DNA from: Mycolicibacterium aubagnense
Lineage (GTDB): Bacteria; Actinomycetota; Actinomycetes; Mycobacteriales; Mycobacteriaceae
Direction: 5' to 3'
DNA length: 64,000 bases
Assembly: GCF_010730955.1 (NCBI RefSeq)
Contig: NZ_AP022577.1
Coordinates: forward strand, 496,001 to 560,000
Positions within the stretch are counted from its first letter, which is position 1; the number at the start of each line of letters is the position of its first letter. The notes under the pieces are model-generated. The model did not search any database and was not told where the DNA came from. It was given only the letters and a program-made list of their open reading frames with translations. The position numbers were made by a program, and so were the translations under genes. This document shows positions 36,625-46,955 of this stretch, piece after piece.

Positions 36625-38293
36625 TCACCTCGGTCGCACGACGCGCCCCTCGTCCCACACCGGTACCGGTGACTCGACGACTTCGCCGTCCTCCTGGAAG
36701 ATCCAGAATCGGTCGAAGTCTCGCGCGAACCATCGGTCGTGTGTCACGGCGATCACCGCGCCCTCGAACGCGGCGATCGCCTGCTGCAGGGCCTCAGCGG
36801 ATTCCAGGTCCAGGTGGTCGGTGGGCTCGTCGAGCAGAAGCAGCGTAGCGCCGCCCAGCTCGAGCAGCAGAATCTGGAATCGCGCTTGCTGTCCGCCGGA
36901 CAACGAGTCGAAGACCTGCTCCGCGGCATGAGCGAGCTCGTAGCGCGCGAGCGCGGGTTGCCGCCTCACGGTCCCGTCCGTCGCGGCGGCCATCTCCGTG
37001 ATGAAGGATCTCCAGCAGGGACCGGCCCGCCAGGTCGGGTCGGCGTTGGGTCTGTGCGAACCATCCTGGCCGCACGCGCGCACCGAGGCGGGCATGACCC
37101 GTGTACTGGACGGGCGCGATCGGAAGGTCGCCGACGGGCTCGTGTTCGGGTTCGGGGTCGGTCCCACCCGCTGCCAGGAGCCGGAGGAAATGCGACTTGC
37201 CGGACCCGTTGGCCCCGAGCACGGCGATGCGGTCGCCGTACCAGGCCTCGGCGTCGAACGGGAACATGAGGTCGATCAGTTCCAATTGCTCACATACCAC
37301 CGCCCGCTTGCCGGTACCTCCTCCAGCGAGGCGCATCTGGAACCGCTGCGCACGAGGAAGTTCGTGCGGCGGACCCGCCGTCTCGAAGCGTTCAAGCCGT
37401 GTCTGCGCTGCCTGGTACCGCGACGCCATTCCGTCGTTGTTGGCTGCCTTCTGCTTGTACATCAGCACCAGCGCTTTGAGCTTGGCGCGCTCCTCGTCCC
37501 AACGGCGGCGCATCTCGTCGAGCCGCTCGAAACGGGATTCGCGCGCAACATGATAGGACCGGAAGCTGCCGGGATGTGTCCAGGCGGTGCTCCCGGCGGC
37601 GCCGAGTTCGAGGGTGACGACGGCCGTCGCCGTGCGCGCGAGCAGCTCACGGTCGTGACTCACGAAGAGCACGCTCTTGTCGGACTCCCGCAGACGGTCC
37701 TCGAGCCACCGTTTGCCGGGCACATCGAGGAAGTTGTCCGGCTCATCGAGGATGAGGAGCCCGTCGGTGCCTCGCAGCAAGGCCTCGAGTACCAGGCGCT
37801 TCTGCTCCCCTCCCGACAGGGTATCGACCGGCCGAGCCGCTGCGCGATCGTATGGGATACCGAGCGCTGCGTTGGTGCAGACGTCCCAGAACACCTCGAT
37901 CTCGTAACCGCCTGCTTCTCCCCATGCGGCCAGTGCGTTCGCGTATTTCACTTGGGAGGCTTCGGTATCCGTCATACGGATGTTGCGCTCCGCGCGGTCG
38001 AGTCTTCCCGCTGCTTCGACCACGCGATGCGGTGCGACGCTCAGCAGTAGATCGCGGACGGAATCGCCTCCGATGAACTGGCGCATTATTCCGATGGCTC
38101 CAGATCGAGCGACAGAGCCCTCGTCTGGTTCGATGTCACCGAGCACGATCTTCAACAGTGTCGATTTGCCGGCGCCGTTGGCGCCGATCAGTGCGACGCG
38201 CTCACCGTGACCGACGCGTAGCGAGACGTTGTTGAGGAGCGGGCGGCCGTCCGGTAGGCCGTAGCTGATTTTTGACAGATCGAGATGAGCCAC
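36625..38293 (-). pseudogene. ABC-F family ATPase, frameshifted in the second ATPase domain
   Basis: Tandem-ATPase ABC-F protein, about 555 aa if intact. Domain 1 is complete: Walker A GANGAGKS, signature LSGGEQKR, LLILDEPDNFLD. Domain 2 begins with Walker A LGANGSGKS, but the frame is lost near 36975-36995, after SLLEILHHGDG. The remainder continues in another frame: RYELAHAAEQVFDSLSGGQQARFQILLLELGG, LLLLDEPTDHLD, AVTHDRWFARDF. A single-base change would restore it. ABC-F proteins act on ribosomes; some give antibiotic resistance. Either a recent knockout or a sequence error. Confidence 0.85.
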
Positions 38294-38521
38294 ACGACCA
38301 ACCTACAAACTGCCGAAAGCGATTTTTTCATTGCCGAGCGGTTCAGACCAGACGGAAGCGCTGTATTGCCAACGGGCACAAGGCTCTACGGCGCAATGCG
38401 GATTGGGCCGGGACTCAACACCCCGCTTACGTCGATGACACCTTCACCCGTTTTGTCGACGAATTCCTGCTCGCGCCATTCGAGCCAAATCGAAGCCGCC
38501 GGGGTTGAGCGGCCGCACCAG

Positions 38522-39442
38522 TCAGCCTGTGGCAGCGGTGATTCGGTCAAGCAGCCACGTATTGATCCCGTCGAGGGCCGCTTCGGCCATTGCCGTCGGA
38601 TGTCCGGTGAACCCGTGGGGTGACTCAGGATAGATTCTGATGTCGACGCCGTTGCCAGCGGCGCAGAGCCGACTGGCCATCGCGAGGTTGTCTTCCAACA
38701 GAACGTCTTTGGCCCCGACGACCATCAGGACCGGAGGCAGGCCGTGCAGGTCGCCGTAGACCGGCGAGATATCCGCGACGGTCCGGTCTTTCGCATGGCC
38801 GACGTATGCCTCAAGGAAGTATTCATCCGCGATGCGTCGGCCGGCGGGGGTCTGCGCGCTCAGATCGAACGTCCCGAACTGCAGCATGGCGCCGGCGACA
38901 CCGCCCACGTCTCCGCTGTCTCTGAGTCGCAGCAGGGTGGTCATGGCCAGCGTCGCACCCGCTGACCGTCCGCCGATCACCAGTCGCGACGACCCGAAGC
39001 GGGCTTCGGCGTGTCCGATGAGCCACCGTGCGACGGACTCGCAATCATCGGGCGCAGACGGCCAGGGATGTTCGGGCGCCAGCCGGTAGTCGACACTGAC
39101 CACGGCTATGCCCAGGGAGACCGCAAGCTCGCGATTACGCACATCATCTCGCGCTGCGCAGTCCAGGTAGAAGCCGCCACCGTGGATGTCCAGGTAGACA
39201 CCGCGCGCTGCGACGTCGCCGGGCATGAAGATCCTGACGGGGACTTGGACTCCCCCGCATCGCACGACGTCCTCTTCGGCCGGTGGATCTGATGGAGCCG
39301 AGGCAGCCCTCGCTGTCCTGACCGCCATCAACTCCTCGACAGTGCCCGGGCCGCGTCCGGCCGGCCTCACGTCGTAGAAGCGCCGGGTATCTTCGACCAG
39401 CTCCGCGGCCACGTCGACCAGCAGATCCTCGGCCCTGACCAC
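38522..39442 (-). CDS. Alpha/beta hydrolase, hormone-sensitive-lipase family
   Basis: A 306-aa esterase. LDIHGGGFYLDCAARDD is the HGGG oxyanion motif, VVSVDYRLAPEHPWPSAPDDC the family block, VIGGRSAGATLAMTTLLRL carries the nucleophile in GRSAG near residue 160, and ESPHGFTGHP the catalytic His, with MVVGAKDVLLED supplying the acid. No signal peptide. Alone on the minus strand. The substrate is unknown. Confidence 0.9.
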   Translation of the reverse strand: MVRAEDLLVDVAAELVEDTRRFYDVRPAGRGPGTVEELMAVRTARAASAPSDPPAEEDVVRCGGVQVPVRIFMPGDVAARGVYLDIHGGGFYLDCAARDDVRNRELAVSLGIAVVSVDYRLAPEHPWPSAPDDCESVARWLIGHAEARFGSSRLVIGGRSAGATLAMTTLLRLRDSGDVGGVAGAMLQFGTFDLSAQTPAGRRIADEYFLEAYVGHAKDRTVADISPVYGDLHGLPPVLMVVGAKDVLLEDNLAMASRLCAAGNGVDIRIYPESPHGFTGHPTAMAEAALDGINTWLLDRITAATG

Positions 39443-39562
39443 GTACCATCCTCGATTCGACCATCGAACTCATCAAGCCACCGTCAGCGAACAAAGAGCC
39501 GCGCGCCGTAAATCCGATGCGCCCCAGCACCCTACTGCAATCGTGACAGTTGCTTGGCTTGC

Positions 39563-40357
39563 TCAGACCGCGACGAACCGACGCTGGCCACCCGTCTTGA
39601 TCACCCGCCCGAACCGCATACCCGGGAAGTGCGCGGCGACAAGGAAATCCCCCGTGGCGGCGGCCTCGTCGGCGATCCGGTTCCGTGCCGCTGACGCCGC
39701 TGCCGGGTCGAGATCCCAGATCACCTGCCAGTCCCTCTCGCTGAACTGGACGACAGAGTGCGCGATGTCGCCGAGAAGCAGCGCCCGCTCGCCCCGTGAC
39801 GACACCACGTACATCACCGAACCGGGTGTGTGCCCAGGAGTGTGGACCGCATCGATCCCGGGAGCCACGGTGAAATCGGTATCGAACAACTCCAGTTGCG
39901 ATTCAATCGGGGTGAGCTTCTCGATAGCGGCGTCGGCTGCATCCGGGCCGGTGACGAAATGCTCCCAGTCGGTACGATGGACTCTGAAAGTGGCTCTGGG
40001 GAAGACGATCTCACCCCGATGGCTCGCCCAGCCGACGTGGTCGAAGTGGAGATGAGTGAAGACGACGTCGGTGACATCGCCCGGCGCAATCCCGCGATCA
40101 CGCAGACTGTCCAGCAGTCCGCCGCCGACATACTTCCCGTCGTCGTACGCACCCACCCCGGCATCGACGAGGACCACCTGATCGCCGGTCGTGATACAGA
40201 ACCCACCCAACGGAAGCTCCAGGGTTCCGTCTGACCGGACTTCATCGGGATGACACGCCCATGCATCAGCGACATTTGGGCGACTGAGGATCTCGGCTGC
40301 AACTTCGATCCCGGTGCCGTCATGTACGGGCAAGATCCTGAGTTCACCGATGTTCAC
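39563..40357 (-). CDS. Metallo-beta-lactamase-fold hydrolase
   Basis: A 264-aa MBL-fold protein. The metal motif is THLHFDHVGW (HxHxDH), with further ligands in HTPGHTPGSVMY and LLLGDIAHS and the last His in VAAHFPG. The N-terminal GFCITTGDQVVLVDAGVG and the order of motifs resemble N-acyl-homoserine-lactonase and related lactonases. It probably hydrolyses an ester, lactone or thioester with two zinc ions. It starts at ATG (MNIGELRI). Upstream is the duplicated bicupin unit. Confidence 0.85.
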   Translation of the reverse strand: MNIGELRILPVHDGTGIEVAAEILSRPNVADAWACHPDEVRSDGTLELPLGGFCITTGDQVVLVDAGVGAYDDGKYVGGGLLDSLRDRGIAPGDVTDVVFTHLHFDHVGWASHRGEIVFPRATFRVHRTDWEHFVTGPDAADAAIEKLTPIESQLELFDTDFTVAPGIDAVHTPGHTPGSVMYVVSSRGERALLLGDIAHSVVQFSERDWQVIWDLDPAAASAARNRIADEAAATGDFLVAAHFPGMRFGRVIKTGGQRRFVAV

Positions 40358-40502
40358 CTATGGCTCCGTCCGCTACTCGTGCTCGGACGCTCGGATCCCG
40401 CCGCTGTTGGAGTCGCATCGCTGTCGTAGATGGCTGGCACGCCTCCACGAACCTGGGCAGTGCGGGCTTTATTCCTCCCGCCGGAGTCAGAGCTGCCGCG
40501 CG

Positions 40503-41691
40503 TTACCGCCAGCAGGAAGGGACGAGGTAGCGCTTCCGGCAGCCCGTGATTGCCGCCGGCGTCCATGACGGCAGACTCTCAGTCGACAACAGTGACATCT
40601 GACGGCTTCAACAACCAGGAGGCTTCTTATGACCACGTCCGCTGCCCGCAGCAGCCACACCGTCTCGCTCCTCAGCGGCGAGATTGTCGAGGAGTCCGAG
40701 CTGGGTTCGATGCGCCGGGTCACCGTTGATGCCTTGCCGATCCTCAAGAATCTGTCGATCAAGCGGCTGTTGCTCAACCCCGGAGCCATGCGCACCCCAC
40801 ACTGGCACGCGAACGCCAACGAACTGACGTACTGCGTGTCGGGGACTGCGTTGGTGTCCGTCCTGGACAACCACAGCTCGTTCTCGAACTTCATCGTCAC
40901 GGCCGGGCAGATGTTCCACATCGAATCCGGTGCGCTGCACCACATCGAGAACATCGGCACCGACGTCGCCGAGTTCATCATCGCCTTCCGCAACGAACGT
41001 CCCGAGGACTTCGGCCTGGGCGCTACCTTCGGAGCGTTCACCGACGCCGTGCTGGGCAACACATACGACCTCCCGTCGTCCGACATCACCAAGATCCGTC
41101 GCAGCACCGTCGACCACAAACTGGCAGCCCGCACCGGCAATCCGACGGTGCCTGCTGCTGCGTCGTTCAATGATCCGCACAAGTTCGACATCGAAGCCCA
41201 AGCGCCCGGCTCAACTTCGCCAGTGGTAACGCACGCTTCGCCCGCGACCAGTTCTGGCCCGCACTCAGGACATCTCGATGTACTCGTTGCGTATCACCGA
41301 AAACGGTATGCGCGAACCGCATTGGCATCCGGTCACCGCTGAGATGGGCTACGTGCATTACGGCGACGCGCGCATGACCATCATGAATCCGGACGGCACC
41401 CTGGACACCTGGAACCTCACCACCGGAGACATGTACTTCATCCCCCGGGCCTATCCCCATCACATCGAGAACATCGGCACCGACGACTGGCATTTCCTGA
41501 TCTTCTTCGATCAGCCGTTCCCCGCCGACATTGGCTTCAAAGCCTCAGCCAGCGCCTACTCACGAGAAGTCCTGGCCGCCGCGTTCAACACCCACATCGA
41601 TGATCTGCCGGCGTTCCCCTTCACTCCCGCAGACCCGCTGGTGGTCTCCCGGGTGAACCCCGTCGACGCACACGGCGTCGGCCAACTCTGA
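40503..41691 (+). repeat. 1.19-kb direct repeat, copy 1 (bicupin unit)
   Basis: Nearly identical to 43792-44981, covering about 125 bp upstream of the bicupin gene plus the whole gene. The left match starts at TACCGC, and the right match ends exactly at the stop codon. Apart from a few substitutions near the left edge and around 41143, copy 1 differs by two single-base deletions. Confidence 0.9.
40629..41691 (+). pseudogene. Bicupin (oxalate-decarboxylase-like), copy 1, two frameshifts
   Basis: Near-perfect copy of the gene at 43917. A GGG run is GG at 41208-41209 and an AA is A at 41267, both in the linker between the two cupin domains. The first cupin ([18 protein letters not shown]) stays in one frame and the second ([19 protein letters not shown]) in another that could restart at 41278 ([10 protein letters not shown]). 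Two separate cupin halves might be made, but loss of function or a consensus error is more likely. It shares the upstream GGAGG ribosome site with copy 2. Confidence 0.85.
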
Positions 41692-41785
41692 TTCTCCACA
41701 CGCGGTACGTGAATGCACCCGCACCGGGCGGTCATCGCGCACACTAGGACACGCCGTCCGCTGCCATGGAGGATCGATTCTCAGA

Positions 41786-43471
41786 ATGAGCCCCGCCGCC
41801 GAATATGACTTCATCATCGTGGGCGCAGGCAGTGCGGGCTGCCTGCTCGCCAACCGGCTCAGCGCCAACCCCGATCACCGGGTCCTGCTGATCGAGGCCG
41901 GCGGCAAAGACAACTGGTTCTGGATCAAGGTGCCGGTGGGCTACCTGTACACCATCGCCAACCCGCGCACCGACTGGTGCTTCACGACCGAGGCCGACCC
42001 AGGTCTGGCCGGCCGCAGCATTCACTACGCGCGGGGCCGCGTCATCGGCGGCTGTTCGTCGATCAACGCCATGATCCACATGCGTGGCCAGGCCTCCGAT
42101 TACGTCCTCTGGGCGCAGGCCACCGGTGACGAGCGCTGGCTGTGGGGCGGCGCTGACGGTCCCGGCGAGACGCTGGCGATCTACAAGCAGTTGGAGGACT
42201 ACTTCGGCGGGGCCGACGACTGGCATGGCGCTGGTGGCGAGATCCGCGTCGAGCAGCCGCGGGTGCGCTGGAAGATCTTGGATGCCTGGCAGGCCGCCGC
42301 TGCCCAGGTAGGCATCGCCCCAATCGATGAGTTCAATCGGGGCGACAACTCCGGCAGCGCCTACTTTCACGTCAACCAACGGCGTGGCCGGCGCTGGTCG
42401 ATGGCTGATGCCTTCCTGCATCCCATCGCCCACCGGCCCAATCTCACCGTCTACACCGAGACTCAGGCCGTGCGGCTGCTGCTGGACGACCAGGTCCAGG
42501 AGCAGCAGCGTCACGGTGCCTGGACCACGGCTCAGCGCCGCGCCACCGGCGTGCGCCTGCTCAAAGATGGCCGAATGATCGACGTCCAAGCGCGCCGGGA
42601 GGTGATCCTGACCGCCGGCGCCATCGGCTCGCCGCAGCTCATGCAGGCCTCGGGCCTGGGCCCGGCCGGGCTGCTCACCCAGCATCACGTGCCGGTGGCG
42701 GTCGATCTGCCCGGAGTTGGCGAGAACCTCCAGGACCACCTGCAGCTGCGAACGGTGTACCGCATCCAAGGCGCCCGGACCGTCAACACGCTGTACCGGA
42801 ATTGGATCACCCGTGGTGGCATGGGACTTCAGTACGTGATGCTGCGCTCCGGGCCGATGACCATGCCGCCCTCGACGTTGGGGGCTTTCGCGAAAAGCGA
42901 TCCGGCACTGGCCAGTCCCGATCTGGAGTGGCATGTGCAGCCGTTGTCCTTGCCCAAGTTCGGCGACCCGCTGCACCCCTTCGGAGCGATCACTCCTTCA
43001 GTCTGCAATCTGCGCCCCACCTCGCGTGGGCACGTCCGCATAGCCAGCGCGGATCCGTTGACCAACCCGAAAATCTCCTGCAATTACCTGTCCACTGATG
43101 CCGATCAGCACGCCGCCGTCACGGGCCTGCGGATGACGCGGGAGATCATGGCGGCACCAGCACTGGCCCCCTATCACCCGGACGAGCTGCTGCCCGGCCC
43201 ACAAGTGGTGAGCGACGATGATCTGCAGCAGGCGGCCCGTGAACTCGGCACGACCATCTTCCATCCGGTGGGCACCTGTGCGATGGGAGCATTTGACCCG
43301 CAAGGTGTTCCACGGTCAGCGGCCACGGTGCTCGACACTGACTTTCGCGTGTATCGCGTCGCCGGCCTTCGCGTGGCCGATGCCTCGGCGATGCCCACCA
43401 TCACGTCGGGCAACACCAACGCGCCGGTCATGTTGATCGCCGAGCGCGCAGCTCAGGCGATCCTGGGATAA
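41786..43471 (+). CDS. GMC-family FAD oxidoreductase (choline dehydrogenase-like)
   Basis: A 561-aa GMC oxidoreductase. FAD-binding FIIVGAGSAGCLLANRLS is at the N-terminus, then YARGRVIGGCSSINAMIHMRGQASDY (first GMC signature) and VILTAGAIGSPQLMQASGLGP (second signature). The catalytic pair is His in IFHPVGTCAMG and Asn in TSGNTNAPVMLIAERAA. It oxidises an alcohol, possibly an aryl or alkyl alcohol. It lies between the two bicupin copies. Its last ~70 bp recur at 55637-55710 as a remnant. Confidence 0.9.
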   Translation: MSPAAEYDFIIVGAGSAGCLLANRLSANPDHRVLLIEAGGKDNWFWIKVPVGYLYTIANPRTDWCFTTEADPGLAGRSIHYARGRVIGGCSSINAMIHMRGQASDYVLWAQATGDERWLWGGADGPGETLAIYKQLEDYFGGADDWHGAGGEIRVEQPRVRWKILDAWQAAAAQVGIAPIDEFNRGDNSGSAYFHVNQRRGRRWSMADAFLHPIAHRPNLTVYTETQAVRLLLDDQVQEQQRHGAWTTAQRRATGVRLLKDGRMIDVQARREVILTAGAIGSPQLMQASGLGPAGLLTQHHVPVAVDLPGVGENLQDHLQLRTVYRIQGARTVNTLYRNWITRGGMGLQYVMLRSGPMTMPPSTLGAFAKSDPALASPDLEWHVQPLSLPKFGDPLHPFGAITPSVCNLRPTSRGHVRIASADPLTNPKISCNYLSTDADQHAAVTGLRMTREIMAAPALAPYHPDELLPGPQVVSDDDLQQAARELGTTIFHPVGTCAMGAFDPQGVPRSAATVLDTDFRVYRVAGLRVADASAMPTITSGNTNAPVMLIAERAAQAILG

Positions 43472-43718
43472 GTCGGCCGACACCGAGAAGTTCGCCGGTT
43501 TGGCAAATTTCGACTCTCCCGCGACCCAGTAATCTGGTGAATAGCCGACTGTGCCCCAACGTTTTTCGCAACAGACTGCCGACCTGTTCGTGTCTCAATC
43601 GACGTGACATTCCGCCATGTCATCGAGGTACGACGCCACCGCCCCCCGGAGAAGACGACCTGCACGTGTCTGCCAGGCGACCGGTCAGGCGGTGCTGGCA
43701 CCTGTGGGCCCACAAACT

Positions 43719-43738
43719 GGTCAGTCATCCGACTGATG
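43719..43738. promoter_or_regulatory. Shared dyad operator, site 1
   Basis: TCAGTC (43721-43726), spacer ATCC, GACTGA (43731-43736): perfect 6-bp arms, with T after the right arm. It has the same architecture as the sites at 49885, 50091 and 55408. It sits about 180 bp before bicupin copy 2 and is outside the duplicated segment, so copy 1 lacks it. Confidence 0.7.
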
Positions 43739-43779
43739 ACGACGCAACGCGTTTTGCGGACACTTGGATCCGTCGAGGG

Positions 43780-43811
43780 GCGCCTTCCTGCTACCGCTAG
43801 CAGGAAGGCGC
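43780..43811 (+). terminator. Strong hairpin upstream of bicupin copy 2
   Basis: GCGCCTTCCTGCTA (43780-43793), loop CCGC, TAGCAGGAAGGCGC (43798-43811): perfect 14-bp arms. Its right arm belongs to the 1.19-kb repeat, and copy 1 of the repeat has no matching left arm. It may end the GMC transcript or control the bicupin gene 106 bp downstream. Confidence 0.55.
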
Positions 43812-44981
43812 GAGGTAGCGCTTCCGGCAGCCCGTGATTGCCGCCGGCGTCCATGACGGCAGACTCTCAGTCGACAACAGTGACATCTGACGGCTTCAAC
43901 AACCAGGAGGCTTCTTATGACCACGTCCGCTGCCCGCAGCAGCCACACCGTCTCGCTCCTCAGCGGCGAGATTGTCGAGGAGTCCGAGCTGGGTTCGATG
44001 CGCCGGGTCACCGTTGATGCCTTGCCGATCCTCAAGAATCTGTCGATCAAGCGGCTGTTGCTCAACCCCGGAGCCATGCGCACCCCACACTGGCACGCGA
44101 ACGCCAACGAACTGACGTACTGCGTGTCGGGGACTGCGTTGGTGTCCGTCCTGGACAACCACAGCTCGTTCTCGAACTTCATCGTCACGGCCGGGCAGAT
44201 GTTCCACATCGAATCCGGTGCGCTGCACCACATCGAGAACATCGGCACCGACGTCGCCGAGTTCATCATCGCCTTCCGCAACGAACGTCCCGAGGACTTC
44301 GGCCTGGGCGCTACCTTCGGAGCGTTCACCGACGCCGTGCTGGGCAACACATACGACCTCCCGTCGTCCGACATCACCAAGATCCGTCGCAGCACCGTCG
44401 ACCACAAACTGGCAGCCCGCACCGGCAACGCGACGGTGCCTGCTGCTGCGTCGTTCAATGATCCGCACAAGTTCGACATCGAAGCCCAAGCGCCCGGGCT
44501 CAACTTCGCCAGTGGTAACGCACGCTTCGCCCGCGACCAGTTCTGGCCCGCACTCAAGGACATCTCGATGTACTCGTTGCGTATCACCGAAAACGGTATG
44601 CGCGAACCGCATTGGCATCCGGTCACCGCTGAGATGGGCTACGTGCATTACGGCGACGCGCGCATGACCATCATGAATCCGGACGGCACCCTGGACACCT
44701 GGAACCTCACCACCGGAGACATGTACTTCATCCCCCGGGCCTATCCCCATCACATCGAGAACATCGGCACCGACGACTGGCATTTCCTGATCTTCTTCGA
44801 TCAGCCGTTCCCCGCCGACATTGGCTTCAAAGCCTCAGCCAGCGCCTACTCACGAGAAGTCCTGGCCGCCGCGTTCAACACCCACATCGATGATCTGCCG
44901 GCGTTCCCCTTCACTCCCGCAGACCCGCTGGTGGTCTCCCGGGTGAACCCCGTCGACGCACACGGCGTCGGCCAACTCTGA
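43792..44981 (+). repeat. 1.19-kb direct repeat, copy 2 (bicupin unit)
   Basis: Intact partner of 40503-41691, same orientation, 2.1 kb away. Recombination between the copies would remove the GMC gene and one bicupin. Confidence 0.9.
43917..44981 (+). CDS. Bicupin, oxalate-decarboxylase-like
   Basis: A 354-aa protein of two cupin domains. Domain 1: [22 protein letters not shown] with a second half [12 protein letters not shown]. Domain 2: [22 protein letters not shown] with [17 protein letters not shown]. Each domain shows the HxH...E...H set that binds Mn or Fe, as in oxalate decarboxylase and oxidase. No signal peptide. Oxalate or another small dicarboxylate is a candidate substrate, but other bicupins cleave different compounds. 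First gene of a run with the haloperoxidase-like hydrolase and Old Yellow Enzyme. GGAGG lies 8 bases before the ATG. Confidence 0.85.
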   Translation: MTTSAARSSHTVSLLSGEIVEESELGSMRRVTVDALPILKNLSIKRLLLNPGAMRTPHWHANANELTYCVSGTALVSVLDNHSSFSNFIVTAGQMFHIESGALHHIENIGTDVAEFIIAFRNERPEDFGLGATFGAFTDAVLGNTYDLPSSDITKIRRSTVDHKLAARTGNATVPAAASFNDPHKFDIEAQAPGLNFASGNARFARDQFWPALKDISMYSLRITENGMREPHWHPVTAEMGYVHYGDARMTIMNPDGTLDTWNLTTGDMYFIPRAYPHHIENIGTDDWHFLIFFDQPFPADIGFKASASAYSREVLAAAFNTHIDDLPAFPFTPADPLVVSRVNPVDAHGVGQL

Positions 44982-45021
44982 CCCTGCCGACCACCGATCC
45001 GACAACCGAAGGAACACAACC

Positions 45022-45849
45022 ATGTCGACCATCACCACCACCGACGGCACCGAGATCTTCTACAAGGACTGGGGAACAGGGCAGCCCATCGTGTTCAGCC
45101 ACGGCTGGCCACTGTCCTCAGATGACTGGGACACCCAGATGCTGTTCTTCCTGGCGCAGGGCTACCGCGTCATCGCCCACGACCGTCGCGGCCACGGCCG
45201 ATCCACCCAGACCCCCGAAGGACACGATCTCGACCATTACGCCGACGACCTGGCCGCGCTGGTCCATGCACTGGACCTGCACGACGCGGTACATGTCGGA
45301 CATTCCACCGGCGGCGGCGAGGTGGTCCGCTACCTGGCCCGCCACGGTCAGGCCCGAGCATCCAAAGCCGCACTCATCAGCGCGGTCCCGCCGCTGATGG
45401 TTCGCGCCGAGGCCAATCCCGAAGGCCTGCCCAAATCTGTTTTCGACGGTCTGCAAGCACAATTGGCGGCCAACCGCTCGGAGTTCTATCGGGCGCTGCC
45501 GTCAGGGCCGTTCTACAACTTCGACAAGCCCGGTGTGCAGTCCTCGGAAGCGATCATCGAAAACTGGTGGCGCCAAGGCATGATGGGCGACGCTCTGTCG
45601 CACTACGACGGCATCGTCGCGTTCTCGCAGACCGATTTCACCGAAGATCTCAAGACGATCACCATCCCGACCCTGGTGATGCACAGCGTCGATGACCAAA
45701 TCGTGCCGTATGTCGCCTCCGGCCCGAAATCAGCTGAACTGCTGCAGAACGGGACGCTCAAGACATACCGCGACAACTTCCCGCACGGTATGCCCACCAC
45801 CCACGCCGACGTCATCAACGCCGATCTGCTCGACTTCCTGAAAGCCTGA
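45022..45849 (+). CDS. Alpha/beta hydrolase, non-haem haloperoxidase type
   Basis: A 275-aa hydrolase of the cofactor-free chloroperoxidase/arylesterase group. [36 protein letters not shown] is the classic start, [18 protein letters not shown] the nucleophile loop (Ser in GHSTG near residue 95), [11 protein letters not shown] the acid and [11 protein letters not shown] the His. Such proteins hydrolyse esters or lactones and with peroxide make peracids. It begins 40 bp after the bicupin with a GAAGGAA site, so it is in one transcript. Confidence 0.9.
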   Translation: MSTITTTDGTEIFYKDWGTGQPIVFSHGWPLSSDDWDTQMLFFLAQGYRVIAHDRRGHGRSTQTPEGHDLDHYADDLAALVHALDLHDAVHVGHSTGGGEVVRYLARHGQARASKAALISAVPPLMVRAEANPEGLPKSVFDGLQAQLAANRSEFYRALPSGPFYNFDKPGVQSSEAIIENWWRQGMMGDALSHYDGIVAFSQTDFTEDLKTITIPTLVMHSVDDQIVPYVASGPKSAELLQNGTLKTYRDNFPHGMPTTHADVINADLLDFLKA

Positions 45850-45862
45850 CCGGAGCACACTC

Positions 45863-46954
45863 ATGCCGCATCTGTTCACTCCACTGACGTTGCGGGACAT
45901 CACCTTCGCCCATCGTGCGTGGATGTCACCGATGATGCAGTTCGCCGCCGTACCCGCGGGGCCCGACACCGGCATACCCACTGACTGGCATTTACAGCAC
46001 CTGGGCTCCCGAGCGGTCGCCGGAGCCGCACTGGTCATGGTCGAGGCCACCGCCGTACACCCCACCGGTCGCAGCAGTCATCACGACCTCGGGCTGTGGA
46101 ACGACCGCCAGACAGCTGCATTTCGCCGCATCACCGAATTCCTGCTAACCCAAGGTGCGGTGCCGGGCATCCAGATCGTGCACGCCGGGCGCAAGGGATC
46201 CACCGGTGTGCCCTGGCCCGATGACAAACGACCCGCCCACGAGGACTGGGGCACCGTTGGCCCCAGCGAGGTGCCGTTCGGCCGGCTCCCCTCTCCCACC
46301 GAGCTGAGCGTCGGTGACATCGCGACAACAGTCGATGCCTTCGCAGCGGCCGCCCGGCGTGCCGCTACGGCAGGCTTTCAGGTACTCGAGATCCACGGTG
46401 CGCACGGGTATCTCATCCACCAGTTCCTCTCGCCGCATTCCAACCACCGCCGCGACGACTACGGAGGATCGCTGGAGCACCGGATGCGATTCGCCGTGGA
46501 AGTGGCCGCTGCGGTGCGCGCGAATTGGCCGCAAGGACTACCGCTGTTCTTCCGGGTCTCGGCCACCGACTGGCTTGCCGGCGACACCGACGACCTACGC
46601 CCCGGGTGGACGCTGGCCGACACGTTGGAGCTGGCCGGTCGGCTCAAGGGCGTCGGCGTCGATCTGATCGACGTGTCCTCGGGCGGGTCGGCACCCGACG
46701 CCGCCATCCCGGTCGCACCCAGCTACCAGGTCCCGTTCTCGGCCCGTATCCGCAAAGAAATCGATATCCCCACCGCCGCAGTGGGACTCATCACTGCGGC
46801 GGAACAGGCCGACACCATCATCGCCGACGGCGAGGCCGACGCGGTGTTCCTGGCGCGGGTGCTGCTGCGGAACCCGGCATGGATCACCCAAGCCGCCGAG
46901 GAACTCGGCCATGTGCTCCCGCACCCGCCGCGATATGCGCGGGCTTTCGGCTGA
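45863..46954 (+). CDS. Old Yellow Enzyme family NADH:flavin oxidoreductase (YqjM-like)
   Basis: A 363-aa FMN TIM-barrel protein. MSPMMQFAAVPAGPDTGIPTDWHLQHLGSRAVAGAAL is typical of the thermophilic-like/YqjM class, GIQIVHAGRKGS follows, and the paired substrate-binding residues are in LEIHGAHGYLIHQFLSPHSNHRRDDYGGSLEHRMRF. It reduces activated C=C bonds such as enones. The C-terminal ADAVFLARVLLRNPAWI binds FMN phosphate. It begins 13 bp after the haloperoxidase-like gene. Confidence 0.9.
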   Translation: MPHLFTPLTLRDITFAHRAWMSPMMQFAAVPAGPDTGIPTDWHLQHLGSRAVAGAALVMVEATAVHPTGRSSHHDLGLWNDRQTAAFRRITEFLLTQGAVPGIQIVHAGRKGSTGVPWPDDKRPAHEDWGTVGPSEVPFGRLPSPTELSVGDIATTVDAFAAAARRAATAGFQVLEIHGAHGYLIHQFLSPHSNHRRDDYGGSLEHRMRFAVEVAAAVRANWPQGLPLFFRVSATDWLAGDTDDLRPGWTLADTLELAGRLKGVGVDLIDVSSGGSAPDAAIPVAPSYQVPFSARIRKEIDIPTAAVGLITAAEQADTIIADGEADAVFLARVLLRNPAWITQAAEELGHVLPHPPRYARAFG

Positions 46955-46955
46955 C

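Noticed and set aside
38285..38623. 112-aa plus-strand frame between the ABC-F and esterase genes
   Set aside because: Overlaps the 3' end of the esterase gene on the other strand, no family features and no ribosome site.
41744..42976. 410-aa minus-strand frame opposite the GMC gene
   Set aside because: His/Gly/Gln-rich shadow of a well-supported gene on the other strand.
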